Shown here piece by piece: positions 25,768 through 35,788 of a DNA stretch of 64,000 bases. Position 1 is the stretch's first letter. The number at the start of each line of letters is the position of its first letter. Source of the DNA: Prevotellaceae bacterium UBA2852 (GTDB lineage Bacteria; Bacteroidota; Bacteroidia; Bacteroidales; Bacteroidaceae); assembly GCA_002350855.1 (NCBI GenBank), contig DEFM01000006.1, positions 195,408 to 259,407 on the forward strand, in the 5' to 3' direction. Both the position numbers and the translations under genes were made by a program. Below the pieces are notes generated by a model. That model made no database searches. It was not told the origin of the DNA and saw only the letters and a program-made list of their open reading frames with translations.

Positions 25768-28700
25768 TCATCGTACTTCTACCAGCATTCCACTGACGGG
25801 ATAATAGATGAATCGCTTGATGACCTTTTCGCCAGCCGTTTCCAATGCATCTGTGTAAGCATCCAACTGCCCGGCATACCATCCAGCATAGTGTTCTGAC
25901 TCCTCATTGAGAATATACTTATGGCCCAAAGGGCAAGTCTTGAAATCAATGAGAATATCTCCTTCTGAAGTTTGCCACACGAGGTCGATGCTACCCGTGA
26001 AGACCTGACCATCTTTAAGGTGGGTGAAGGGACGTTCATGATATACGTTGATGGCTTGGCCCAAATTGTCAGTCAGCCATTTCACCAGTTCATCCCATGC
26101 TTTCCTGATACCCATATAGTCAATCAGATAGGTTGAAAGGCCGTAACTGGCAATAAGATCCTTGTAGTACGTCTCGTTATCAATGTTCTGCTCAATGCCA
26201 CAGAATATCTGGTGGATGCAGTTACCTACGTCTGCCATAGTTTTACCAACCAGATTACCTCGTTTAAGGCTGTCACAGATTTTATAGTTCTCTACCACAC
26301 GTCCCTTCTTCCGCTGAGAACTTGGCGAGAGATACTTTCTGTCAGCCTCACATAACTCCTTCTGATATGGGATGCGACGGGTTTTCATCTTCTCGTTATC
26401 TGCCATATAGCGATATGAAAGAATCTGTTCACTATCGGCAGGTGAAAGCGTTTCATCCTTGAAATCCATGCCAACACCCAGCAGGTCACTTTGGTCATCG
26501 GGTATAACGCAGTCCAAGCCAACATCTTGTAACCACTGCAACTCATGATTGTTTTTCGCTGGCTTCTCTAAAGCCAGAATCAGTACGTCCTGTGGTCTGG
26601 TCATGCCTACATACAGCAGACGATTACATTCTGACAGAGAATCGCTCTTTACCTTCATATAGAGAGACGATTGTTCTATCTGCTGTTCGATCTCATCTGG
26701 TACCTTGGTGTTTCCAGCACCATAGATAAAGGGCATTACGCGGATGTATACATCTGGATAAGGTGTTTCAGCGGAAGGCTGTTCGGAGTAGTTGAAGTGA
26801 ATGCCATATATATTCTGCTTCACACATTTTGCCGGGTCATCCATTCTTTCTCTTAATGAAGTTAGGATGACATACTTCCACTGAAGTCCCTTGCTGGAGT
26901 GGTAAGTATGCAACTGAACACCATTGGCATCTCCCGTACCCACAGGATCTATCACTGTCAGATAGTCCACGAATCCGTTTACCGTTGCAGGCAGGTTCAT
27001 CTGCACGCAATGCTGCTCGTAAGCATAAGCCGTTCTGATAATAGTGTTCAGACATGACACAGACTCTGAAACACGGCCTATCTTTTTGACCACATTATAA
27101 AGGTCAAGCTCGATAATCATAGTCTCTACCAGTGCTGCCACAGACTGTTGCTTCAACATCGGGCGTAATTCCAGCAGACGCTTCACCAATGGGATGTCAT
27201 TCAGAAAATCTTTCTCTTTTGTATCTTCTTCTGCATCAAACAGCAGCTTACTCTCTATGAGTTCCTTTGTACCGAAACCCTGTTCTGTTAATGTGGCAAT
27301 CTGAGCCTTTGCCAATGAGTCTTTCTCACTGGCCACCAAAGCTAACAGCGCCAGAACAAGCGGAGTAGCTGCCATCTGTGATACAGGAAGGTTCTCCCTG
27401 CTGGCAGGAATGCCGTAATTATCAGTAAGAATACCGGCAATTTCGTTCAAAGGTGCATTGGCTCTGCCTAAAACAGCAATATCATTGGGCTTTATACCTT
27501 GCTGTATCAGATAAGCGATGTGTTCTGGCAAACCTGCATCGTCTTGACTTGACAAATCCCAATAACGGAGCGAAGTGATATTGTCCTTATTCTCTCGGTA
27601 TTCTTTCAACTTGATGGAATCCTCGTCAAGAACATCGGCAAAGGTCTTCTTGAAAGTTTCGTTACATACCTTCAAGATATTCGGAAGTGAACGATAAGAT
27701 GTGTCAAGAGTCTTGGCCATTTTGCAACCGTTCTGTCCCGTGGTAATCCTGTCAACAACAGCTTTCGTAAGAGTAATGTCACTCCCACGGAATCCATAGA
27801 TAGCCTGTTTATAATCACCCACCCAGTAACTGCGCTCCATTAGCTCAGAGAGGCGATCGAATATCTTTACTTGTATGGGAGAACAGTCCTGATACTCATC
27901 AACGAACAGGTAATGGTAATCTTCCGAGATTTCTGTTGACAATTCTTTATCTGTCAACAGATCTCGCATATACTTCTCCATATCGTTGTAGTCCAGCAGG
28001 TTCTTTTCCTTCTTGTAACTACTATAGCGGTCTTTCCATCTTGCAGCCAGTGTGAACAGCAGTCGTATGTAAGCCTCCTGCTTCTCATACACCAGCGGCC
28101 AGTGCCAGAGTTGTGTCAGCCTTTCCCTCATGGTCTCCGCTTCAGGAGCACAGTTCGTCCAGGCACACAACAACTTGAAAAGACGCTTGTACCATCCTAT
28201 AGTAGGATTACCAGTACCACGTCTCATACTGCGTATCTCAGCTAATATGTCATGCTTCTTCTTGCTCTCACGCTGGGTTTCAGCATAGCGTTTTTGAGCA
28301 TCAAGTAACGTAGTCAGGTCTTCCTTGGTATAATCAGCTTTCAAATTAGTATTCACAAACTGACGGATATAATCCAGTGACTCCTTGATGCTGAGTTCGT
28401 AGCTATCCAACTCATAGTTCGTGGTAAACGTAATCACGCTGAGAATATCATTTTTCCAGAAATCATAATCTATACCACGCTTCCCTGAACCATATCTATA
28501 CTGAATATCAAAGTCCTCACAGAAAGAGTGCAACAACTTCAGTTCCTCATGCGTAGGCAGGTCTGATAGTGACTGTGAAATATAGAATTGTGTATCTTCA
28601 TCAGCCATCACGCCCATGTCAGGAGAAAGACCGAGGAAGAACCAATACTTGTTAATCAGAGCATTAGCCACACTATGTATCGTGCCTATCATAGCCTGAT

Positions 28701-28911
28701 CCAGACGGGTGGCTTCCTCAAAAAGTCTCTTTTCATAAAGAACCTTCTTGGCTTCTTCCTTCATTTCACTGGCAGCCTTTACGGTAAAGGTTGTCATAAT
28801 GACCTGTTCAGGCTTGACTTTCTTATCGCTGATAAGGTCTGCAAGCTTGTGGGTCAGCGTATAGGTCTTGCCACTACCGGCACTGGCATTGATATATGTT
28901 ACGTTCTTCAT
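25768..28911 (-). CDS. UvrD/AddA-like helicase-nuclease
   Basis: The 1047-aa protein has SF1A motifs: Walker A ASAGSGKTYTL (8-18), VDEYQDCSPIQ near 335, VGDYKQAIYGFRG near 365, LDTSYRS near 400, TYHSSKGLQWKYV near 675 and LLYVGMTRPQD near 760. The C-terminal RecB/AddA-type nuclease shows CIHQIF, GSIDLVWQ, LIDFKTCP (Asp-x-Lys) and GQLDAYTDAL. AddA/RecB enzymes unwind and degrade DNA from ends. Pairing with the AddB-like gene upstream (the ATG overlaps its stop) argues for a complex. The location in a mobile element with defence genes suggests antiphage use, not housekeeping recombination. Confidence 0.9.
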   Translation of the reverse strand: MKNVTYINASAGSGKTYTLTHKLADLISDKKVKPEQVIMTTFTVKAASEMKEEAKKVLYEKRLFEEATRLDQAMIGTIHSVANALINKYWFFLGLSPDMGVMADEDTQFYISQSLSDLPTHEELKLLHSFCEDFDIQYRYGSGKRGIDYDFWKNDILSVITFTTNYELDSYELSIKESLDYIRQFVNTNLKADYTKEDLTTLLDAQKRYAETQRESKKKHDILAEIRSMRRGTGNPTIGWYKRLFKLLCAWTNCAPEAETMRERLTQLWHWPLVYEKQEAYIRLLFTLAARWKDRYSSYKKEKNLLDYNDMEKYMRDLLTDKELSTEISEDYHYLFVDEYQDCSPIQVKIFDRLSELMERSYWVGDYKQAIYGFRGSDITLTKAVVDRITTGQNGCKMAKTLDTSYRSLPNILKVCNETFKKTFADVLDEDSIKLKEYRENKDNITSLRYWDLSSQDDAGLPEHIAYLIQQGIKPNDIAVLGRANAPLNEIAGILTDNYGIPASRENLPVSQMAATPLVLALLALVASEKDSLAKAQIATLTEQGFGTKELIESKLLFDAEEDTKEKDFLNDIPLVKRLLELRPMLKQQSVAALVETMIIELDLYNVVKKIGRVSESVSCLNTIIRTAYAYEQHCVQMNLPATVNGFVDYLTVIDPVGTGDANGVQLHTYHSSKGLQWKYVILTSLRERMDDPAKCVKQNIYGIHFNYSEQPSAETPYPDVYIRVMPFIYGAGNTKVPDEIEQQIEQSSLYMKVKSDSLSECNRLLYVGMTRPQDVLILALEKPAKNNHELQWLQDVGLDCVIPDDQSDLLGVGMDFKDETLSPADSEQILSYRYMADNEKMKTRRIPYQKELCEADRKYLSPSSQRKKGRVVENYKICDSLKRGNLVGKTMADVGNCIHQIFCGIEQNIDNETYYKDLIASYGLSTYLIDYMGIRKAWDELVKWLTDNLGQAINVYHERPFTHLKDGQVFTGSIDLVWQTSEGDILIDFKTCPLGHKYILNEESEHYAGWYAGQLDAYTDALETAGEKVIKRFIYYPVSGMLVEVR

Positions 28912-31682
28912 TATACGCCCTCCTTCAATCCTTTAAATAATATGTAATTGCTGAATAGGTTGGCTTCCTGCTGTCCATCCTTGATGTTCAATGGGAACAG
29001 TGCTTCTTTCTCCGTATCGTTGAAATACTCCAGCATTGAGCATGGGAACCCTTCACCTACTTCTATCCGTCCACTATCAATCTGTTTCTTACGATAGAAG
29101 AAAGAGTTCTTCAGCTGTTCTACGATATTATCGTTGTTTGCTGGCTGCAACTGTGTACAATGCAAGCCGTTGAACTGTTCCAAACTGTATAGATGGCTCT
29201 CTGGCATCAAGAAGTAAGCTACACGTTCCACTGCATCACGCTTCTCTGCGGAAAGCATGGTGCGGTAGAGCTCCAACTGAATGGAACGGTTGGCTGTCAA
29301 CAAGTCTCTGTAATACGTCTTTGCCGAAGTCCATTTGAAATCAAACACTATAGGATGGTGATTCTCATCCTCCAGAGTCATATCAATGAATCCTATCATG
29401 TCCCAGCCTTCCTCGGTTTTGATCATGCCCATGTCTTTCTTTACCTGGTGCTCACAACCAGTCACTGTCAGCCGGTTCTCACGTATAATCTGTAATAGTA
29501 CCTCTAAGCATTTCTGTAACTGCTCTTTCAGTAGTTCTGCATCCAGTCTGTTTTCTGGCAAATATAGGATGGCACCGCAAGCCTCGATGCTTTTCCTGAC
29601 TTGTTCTTCAAATTCCTGTTTTACTCTTATTTCTATCTCATCGGCAGTGCTACGCTCCTTACCATCACGAGGGGCAAATAATCCTTCAATTACGGCATGA
29701 GCTACAGTTCCCTTAGTAATCTTCACATCCGCTATGCTGCTGGGGCCTGTGCTGACAATTTTCAACATTCGTTCCAACACGAAGTCAAGAGGATATTCTA
29801 CAAATGTGCTCAGAGAAGTCGGACTCAAATGATTGGGCCATTTCAACAGGTCAGCATGGTCAAACTGTATCTGAGAAAGCACATTCTCGTTTCTTACCAG
29901 ACCGACTTTCTCCGTTTCTTCCTCCAACAGATTTGGTGTCTTAATAAATTCCTTCAGATTATCCTTGTCAATAAGACTCTCCAAACGTACCATGAAAGGA
30001 TGTTTTTGTGCGAGTTCGCCACCCACATAGTCTGTCACGACCAGAATCAACCGTTCATCAGTCATCAGAAAAGGCTTCATCTCCATTATCTGATGGTAAT
30101 CTGTTTCCTTACGCTCATCCCATAATGTCAGTTTTTTCTCAATCTTATTACGCTCACTGGGATAAAGGAAACCACAATCCAACTGACGGCTATTGTCACC
30201 CGAGAAGTTCATCCAGATAGTACGTTTGCTACGAGCTGCTATCTTTGCCGGACTATCTATCAGCTCTCGGCAGCCTTTCTGTGGAGCATACTGCATGAAA
30301 GTCTCTCCCTTGTAGAGCGTACTTACCCAACTGTCGACCTGTTTCCAGTCGGCATAGTCACCCATGCTTGATGAATCCAAAAGCAGGTTAAAGGTATCGC
30401 ACATCTGAGCCAAACTCTGCAGCTGACTAATCCAGCCTTCATTGTTTGACTTTTCACGAAGGAAAAGAGAGCGACTGACAGCCCATCCAGACAGACTGTT
30501 CAGATACGACTTGATTCTTATAGTATCAACTTTGTCCTGAACATCAAACGGTGGTAGATAGACCTTCACCAGCTGTTCGCGTTCTTTCTTCTCGCGCTCA
30601 TCCCTCTTGGCCTTCTCCATATCTGAGAGTTGCATTTCTTCTTCCTTGTCATGATAGGTGTACTTGCCCATAATATAGTCTTTCACCATATTCTGGCATT
30701 TTTCATTCCTATAGCCCCCCTCAGCAATAATCTTTTCAGCCAAAATACCTCCGAAGTATGTCCCCAACGGCTGCATGGGGGAATAAAGCCAGCTGATGAT
30801 ACTCTGTATGTTCAGCGGCTCCTTCATCATTTCCAGACCCAGCACGAATAACTGCACCAACTGAGGTGACGACTCTGCCATACTGCTACCCATAGTAGGT
30901 TTACCCATCATGCGCAACCAGTTATCCATAGCCTTGTTACTACCATTCACCCAAACGTCAGCATCCAATTCATCTCCCTTCATGGAAAGGTATTCGTTGG
31001 CAGCATTCTCGTCAGTAAAACGGTAAATCAGGAATGATGAGTCACCTTTAGTCAGTTCTATCTTTCCCTTGGTGTCAGATTGCAACAGATGGGCCACTTT
31101 CGCAAGATTACTATCTCCAGAACTCTCAGGAGCCGTATACGACACAGCTGCACCTAAGTTTTCCAAGGCTGTCAGAAGCTCAACTATGGCAGGATGCAAT
31201 AAATCTTTCTTGCATGGCAGTTCAATCTCCAGGTCTGAAAAGATATTCTTCTCGACCTTATTATATAAGTAATAAAGGATCGTACCGATTCTGTCAGCCA
31301 GCCCCACACTGTCGAAATATTCCTCCGTACCTGCTAAAACATCCAAACGTCCACTGCCCGAACCGGCTTCTGGATTCCATTTGTCCATCATCAGACTGTC
31401 ACGCCATCTAAGCGCTTGTTCAGCAGTGCCAAGACCGGACAATTTGAAAGAAGCTGCCAGAATGTTGTCTGGATGATGCTTCATATACTCCGACAATGCT
31501 TTGTAATAAAGTACTGTTCGATTGTTGTGCGTCTGTTCCTCCACATGGATTCCCATACGTAACTCCAACATGGCAACCAGCCCCATGGTATCACAGACCA
31601 TTGTGTCCATCAGTTCTGGCTTTTGCTCGTTCAATCCGATAAAAACATGCCCGCTATATTCAGGCGAAAACAGTATCTTCAT
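28911..31682 (-). CDS. AddB-like PD-(D/E)XK nuclease
   Basis: The C-terminal part of this 923-aa protein is a PDDEXK_1/RecB-type nuclease: SPTSLSTFVEYPLDFVLERM, KGTVAHAVIEGLF, GFIDMTL, IVFDFKWTSA (Asp-x-Lys) and SIQLELYRTML. The N-terminal two thirds is helical and unlike a functional helicase; I see no Walker A motif, as in the inactive-helicase part of AddB-type partners. No four-cysteine iron-sulphur cluster is evident in the nuclease region. The gene is first in its operon, with palindrome site 3 upstream. Confidence 0.82.
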   Translation of the reverse strand: MKILFSPEYSGHVFIGLNEQKPELMDTMVCDTMGLVAMLELRMGIHVEEQTHNNRTVLYYKALSEYMKHHPDNILAASFKLSGLGTAEQALRWRDSLMMDKWNPEAGSGSGRLDVLAGTEEYFDSVGLADRIGTILYYLYNKVEKNIFSDLEIELPCKKDLLHPAIVELLTALENLGAAVSYTAPESSGDSNLAKVAHLLQSDTKGKIELTKGDSSFLIYRFTDENAANEYLSMKGDELDADVWVNGSNKAMDNWLRMMGKPTMGSSMAESSPQLVQLFVLGLEMMKEPLNIQSIISWLYSPMQPLGTYFGGILAEKIIAEGGYRNEKCQNMVKDYIMGKYTYHDKEEEMQLSDMEKAKRDEREKKEREQLVKVYLPPFDVQDKVDTIRIKSYLNSLSGWAVSRSLFLREKSNNEGWISQLQSLAQMCDTFNLLLDSSSMGDYADWKQVDSWVSTLYKGETFMQYAPQKGCRELIDSPAKIAARSKRTIWMNFSGDNSRQLDCGFLYPSERNKIEKKLTLWDERKETDYHQIMEMKPFLMTDERLILVVTDYVGGELAQKHPFMVRLESLIDKDNLKEFIKTPNLLEEETEKVGLVRNENVLSQIQFDHADLLKWPNHLSPTSLSTFVEYPLDFVLERMLKIVSTGPSSIADVKITKGTVAHAVIEGLFAPRDGKERSTADEIEIRVKQEFEEQVRKSIEACGAILYLPENRLDAELLKEQLQKCLEVLLQIIRENRLTVTGCEHQVKKDMGMIKTEEGWDMIGFIDMTLEDENHHPIVFDFKWTSAKTYYRDLLTANRSIQLELYRTMLSAEKRDAVERVAYFLMPESHLYSLEQFNGLHCTQLQPANNDNIVEQLKNSFFYRKKQIDSGRIEVGEGFPCSMLEYFNDTEKEALFPLNIKDGQQEANLFSNYILFKGLKEGV

Positions 31683-31707
31683 ATCAGTGGATATTTATAA
31701 TCGGTTG

Positions 31708-31744
31708 CGAAATTACTTTCATGTTGTCTCAATTCGTGGGACAA
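31708..31744 (-). promoter_or_regulatory. Promoter with shared palindrome, site 3 (AddAB-like operon)
   Basis: The palindrome at 31724-31744 (TTGTCTCA, ATTCG, TGGGACAA) lies 8 bases from the TAATTTCG box (31708-31715). Confidence 0.82.
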
Positions 31745-31759
31745 GGTTCAAAAAAATGA

Positions 31760-32716
31760 TTATTGAGGGCTATTTTCCTCTTCTTCTGGCTCATACATGA
31801 CCGCTGCTTCCAAATGCATATCATGTATTTCATCCGCCAACCATTGAGGTGAAAGCACCTTGATTTGATTGCCACGACTTAACAGATGACCGCTCAGATC
31901 AACGGTAGGTCGCATAAACAGTTCAAAATCTGCAAAATTCTCACCCTGACCAATTTCTCTTTGGCTTTTGTGAATAGGCAAGTCTCTTATGTAGTATCGC
32001 TCATATCCGTATGCTCTGAGGACAATCCGCTCCGGCTTTGTCCCGTCGCCGACAAGTACTCCATAGCATTCATCAAAATAGGACTGGGCATCAAAATCAG
32101 GATCTATCTGGAACTTGATGTCAGTGAGTGACATCTCTTCTATGCGGTCAAAAGAAAAAACACCGAAGTAGTCGGACTCAGGCTTCTCTTTCGTCGCATC
32201 ACGGTGAAAATGCCCCAAGATATACCAACGCTGCTTGAAAAGCTTGATGCAATATGGTTCAAATGTAAGATGGTTAGGCTTGTCTATTCCGTATTTTCTG
32301 TATTCAACAGCTAACTTGACACTCTTCTTCATCGCATCAATGACCATCTTCAAATAGTTGCCCTCCGAAGGTACAGGCTGAAGCAGAATCCTGTCTTGCA
32401 AAGAAAGGCTTTCACTGATGATGTTGTTAACGGATAGAGTGGAGAGCATCCAGTTTTGGACGCTATCCTCACGCAACACATAGTCATTATCAATATAGTA
32501 TTGATAGCCATTCTGACGGTCACAGTCAATATAGATTCCAAAGATGTCTTCAATGGCATCTTTATGACGCGCGAAGGTGGAACGTGCGAGTTCCACTCCT
32601 TCACTCATATCTGTTTCAAGCCAACGCTCGTTAATTTCAGCGAACGTAATCCTACGGGCCTTGCGAATAGTGTTCACAAGCCAGATGTACTCTTTGAATT
32701 TTGCTGGTATGGTCAT
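31760..32716 (-). CDS. WYL-domain transcriptional regulator
   Basis: The 318-aa protein has an N-terminal winged-helix region (LVNTIRKARRITFAEINERW, residues 11-30) and a WYL domain (about 120-215) with VEYRKYG, EPYCIKLFKQRWYILGHFHR and FSFDRIEEM; a WCX-like C-terminal part (PERIVLRAYGYERYYIRDLP, LSPQWLADEI) follows. WYL proteins of this type (for example BrxR) control defence loci by binding palindromes and sensing nucleic-acid or nucleotide ligands. It is last in the site-4 operon (12 bp after the helicase gene), so it probably controls its own synthesis. Confidence 0.92.
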   Translation of the reverse strand: MTIPAKFKEYIWLVNTIRKARRITFAEINERWLETDMSEGVELARSTFARHKDAIEDIFGIYIDCDRQNGYQYYIDNDYVLREDSVQNWMLSTLSVNNIISESLSLQDRILLQPVPSEGNYLKMVIDAMKKSVKLAVEYRKYGIDKPNHLTFEPYCIKLFKQRWYILGHFHRDATKEKPESDYFGVFSFDRIEEMSLTDIKFQIDPDFDAQSYFDECYGVLVGDGTKPERIVLRAYGYERYYIRDLPIHKSQREIGQGENFADFELFMRPTVDLSGHLLSRGNQIKVLSPQWLADEIHDMHLEAAVMYEPEEEENSPQ

Positions 32717-32728
32717 AATCGTATGATA

Positions 32729-35700
32729 TTATTCGTTGGTATTTTCAGATGTTCCTATTCTCTTTTTTATTGGAGATAGATTGAATAGTAATTTCTCCAT
32801 ATCTTCTGTAGATAAATCCTTGAATAACTCCAATAGCTCCTCCTGTCGTGGCTGTCCCAATGTAAGACGGTACAGTGAAAGAACTGCATTCATACGAGAG
32901 TAAGAAGAATAGTCACTGCTTAATGGATACATCGGAACTATTCGTTCAATCATCTCTGGCTTTTCAAATGATGAGGTAGGTAAGCACCAGAAAGGCACCA
33001 GACCACCGTAATCATTAGGGAAATCTGCCATTGCACGGTTGAACATATCATTCCAAGAGAATATGTCATTGTATCTATGTGCTATATTCCTTCGTATCGA
33101 CAAACATTTATATCGGTTGATTCTCCCTTCACGTTGTTCCATATCTTGTGGATTTGATGGTATGTTCCAATGCATGATCTTACGGCAATACCAATGGAAA
33201 TCCAGACCTTCCTGCCCGATGGAGGTTGTTGAAAGGACAAAAGGACGGAAAGGAGAATTGAAAGCTTGTCTTACATCAGTCGAACGAGACACATTCTTCT
33301 CATCGGTTTTCTTATTAGTGAACATTAGGGCGTAATGGGTGCGTAATCCACGTGGTGTCTTCTCTATATTCTTAAACGATTCTGATGTGTCTATCCTCAA
33401 ATTACTCGGGCTAATATCCAATGACTCATAAATGGTCTTTGCGATATATGCTTTGCGTGAACCCTTCTCGTCAATCATGTGAATATATTCATCTATGACG
33501 GACTGAAGATTCCCATCCACGCAATACCGTATGACACATTCCCAATAATTATCTATGTTGGGATAAAGAAGATTCATGATACCTGTGCACTGGCGTAAAT
33601 TGAACATGCTTACCAGTCTTTCAATGATATCTTCCGTAGTATGGCTTTCAGATTTTGAACCTTCAGTAGAAATGAAATCCACACGTCCTAAGCGACGATA
33701 AATCACAACAGAAGGAGAGGCGATAGCCATATCTACCAATATGTCTACGAGATGAGAAGATACGATACCGTCTATTGGCTCGCCACTATCAAGCAATTGC
33801 GCAATCCGTACCAATTCCTCTGCTGAAACTTGCGTCTCACCGATTATTCCTCCATGAGATAAAATGTCAGAGATTACTTTAGTTCTGAGTTCTTGGCGAA
33901 TATATGTAATGTCGCTCCCCAGATATAACTCTGCTGAATAAAGATTTGAAAGATAATCATTGAAGTATTTGAGTACAAAGGATTTATCTCTCAATGGAGT
34001 TGCCCCGACATCGTTGGTATATGTGGCCACTTTACGACCACTGTTATATTGTCCAATCGTTTGACGTTCCGCTTCATAACTTAACATAAAAGCAATCATG
34101 CGAGGAACCATTTCCCATGCTGAAAACACCAATATTTTAGAGAAATCCTTGTTTTGTTCAAAGACATTATCTGAAGAAATTCGATAATACGGATGTGATG
34201 CGGGAATCCACATCAAACAAGCAGAGCGTTTCTTTTCATTTAGCATGATAGTCAACAGCTCTTTCAGTTTGGTGTTGTTTGCATCGATAGGTTTATAAGA
34301 ATAAATCCGGTCGAAATTGAGAAGTATTTTCTGCTGACGGTTTGAAATGGGCAAGGTAATCTGCTTTGATCTCGCAGATTTATAAATCCCCATAATGTAT
34401 TTCTTCAGCTCATATTTCTCCATGAACGAAAGAAGATATGGAGAGGACTTGACATAATCCATCGGTACATTCCTATATCTGATTCGTTTCCCGAATCTCT
34501 CAGCACGTTCTGCACAGTCGCGGAGCACCAGTTGCATCTGGGCATATGAGAGGATATCGCCTGCATCAATCATATTCTCCTTGACATAGGTTGTCATATC
34601 GATTAGAGAGTCTTTCAACCTCTCTGTTCTTGACATGCCCTCATACATGGCCCGTTCTGCTTTCAATTTTGAGGCAATGAGCACATCAAATGAATCAGTT
34701 TCTATCTTACTAAGTTTAGTAGAATAGTCTCTCCATATAGTCTTGAACTCCTTTGACTTGTTACCAGTAAAGAGAAACCCTGTTAGTTTCAAGAAATCTT
34801 CGTAGTGTTCATCTACGTTCGTTTCGTTCAATTCCTCTAAAGTAGTATATGGCTTATAGGGGGTGGCGGAAAGTAGTAAGATATATGGAGATTTATCATC
34901 ATTCATGGTTTTGAAAAACCTTTTTGTAATGATGCTCTGTTCGGAACCTTCATCTGATTCATGGATAAGGCTGCTAAACCGTTGGAACTCATCCATGATA
35001 ACCAAGTCTGGCTCCAGCTCATCAATACTGATTTGTGCAAAAGCCATTCTCATCCGAGTAAGAATCGATGTCTTTTCATTCCATGAGTCAACGCCACGTT
35101 CAAGATAGTCAGTCATCTCTGTGCAAAGGTCATTGAATTTAAGTCCCTCAACTAAACGTTGCCGTACCTTATTCAAGTAATCTGCCCCACAATTGTCAAT
35201 TCGACTTAGATACCATCTGACATAGCCATCCCAATTATCCTTTTTGACTTTGTTCCTGAAGAAACTATTAACAGAAGCCTCGATTTCTGATGGAAACATT
35301 TTCATGCGTTTAACCATACAGAACATCAATGCTCGCTCATTCATGTTACCATACCCCTGTTGCATGGAAAATGAAGTTCCGGGTGTAAGTGGTATCAATA
35401 ATTCCGGCATTTCACCTTCAGTATAGATGCCATCCTCTCTGTATTTCCCCTTTGCTCTTAATTCTGCGACTTTCTCCTGAATGACGAGGTGCTGCATAGA
35501 TAGCCTACTTTCACTAATGTTAAGCTGTTCCATACCCAGGTTCATCGTATTCTGTTGCACAATGTTTATGTTCGAGCAGACATAGACCACCCTATACATA
35601 TCATCACACACTTCACTACGCATCCTTCTGACACGGTCGATGACTTCTTTTGCCATGATGGTTTTTCCCAAGCCGACTTCATCAGCCAGAAGCACTCTCT

Positions 35701-35788
35701 TCTGTCTGCCGCTACGGAAAATCTCTTCTATATGATCTGCCGTTGCAAGCTGGAACTCTTTAGCGATCTTAGATGTACTGTTATCCAT
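32729..35788 (-). CDS. SNF2-type superfamily 2 helicase
   Basis: The 1019-aa ATPase shows Walker A LADEVGLGKTIMAKE near residues 34-48, Walker B VIMDEFQRF near 262, LLLSATPYKP near 305, and in the C-terminal lobe FVLSTTSIGQEGLDFHW and the motif VI-like DMEQREGRINRYK near 895. A long alpha-helical insertion (about 380-560) separates the lobes. The ADEVGLGKT signature groups it with SNF2-like/DrmD-like helicases. It overlaps the PLD gene by 8 bp, so the two are translationally coupled. Confidence 0.88.
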   Translation of the reverse strand: MDNSTSKIAKEFQLATADHIEEIFRSGRQKRVLLADEVGLGKTIMAKEVIDRVRRMRSEVCDDMYRVVYVCSNINIVQQNTMNLGMEQLNISESRLSMQHLVIQEKVAELRAKGKYREDGIYTEGEMPELLIPLTPGTSFSMQQGYGNMNERALMFCMVKRMKMFPSEIEASVNSFFRNKVKKDNWDGYVRWYLSRIDNCGADYLNKVRQRLVEGLKFNDLCTEMTDYLERGVDSWNEKTSILTRMRMAFAQISIDELEPDLVIMDEFQRFSSLIHESDEGSEQSIITKRFFKTMNDDKSPYILLLSATPYKPYTTLEELNETNVDEHYEDFLKLTGFLFTGNKSKEFKTIWRDYSTKLSKIETDSFDVLIASKLKAERAMYEGMSRTERLKDSLIDMTTYVKENMIDAGDILSYAQMQLVLRDCAERAERFGKRIRYRNVPMDYVKSSPYLLSFMEKYELKKYIMGIYKSARSKQITLPISNRQQKILLNFDRIYSYKPIDANNTKLKELLTIMLNEKKRSACLMWIPASHPYYRISSDNVFEQNKDFSKILVFSAWEMVPRMIAFMLSYEAERQTIGQYNSGRKVATYTNDVGATPLRDKSFVLKYFNDYLSNLYSAELYLGSDITYIRQELRTKVISDILSHGGIIGETQVSAEELVRIAQLLDSGEPIDGIVSSHLVDILVDMAIASPSVVIYRRLGRVDFISTEGSKSESHTTEDIIERLVSMFNLRQCTGIMNLLYPNIDNYWECVIRYCVDGNLQSVIDEYIHMIDEKGSRKAYIAKTIYESLDISPSNLRIDTSESFKNIEKTPRGLRTHYALMFTNKKTDEKNVSRSTDVRQAFNSPFRPFVLSTTSIGQEGLDFHWYCRKIMHWNIPSNPQDMEQREGRINRYKCLSIRRNIAHRYNDIFSWNDMFNRAMADFPNDYGGLVPFWCLPTSSFEKPEMIERIVPMYPLSSDYSSYSRMNAVLSLYRLTLGQPRQEELLELFKDLSTEDMEKLLFNLSPIKKRIGTSENTNE

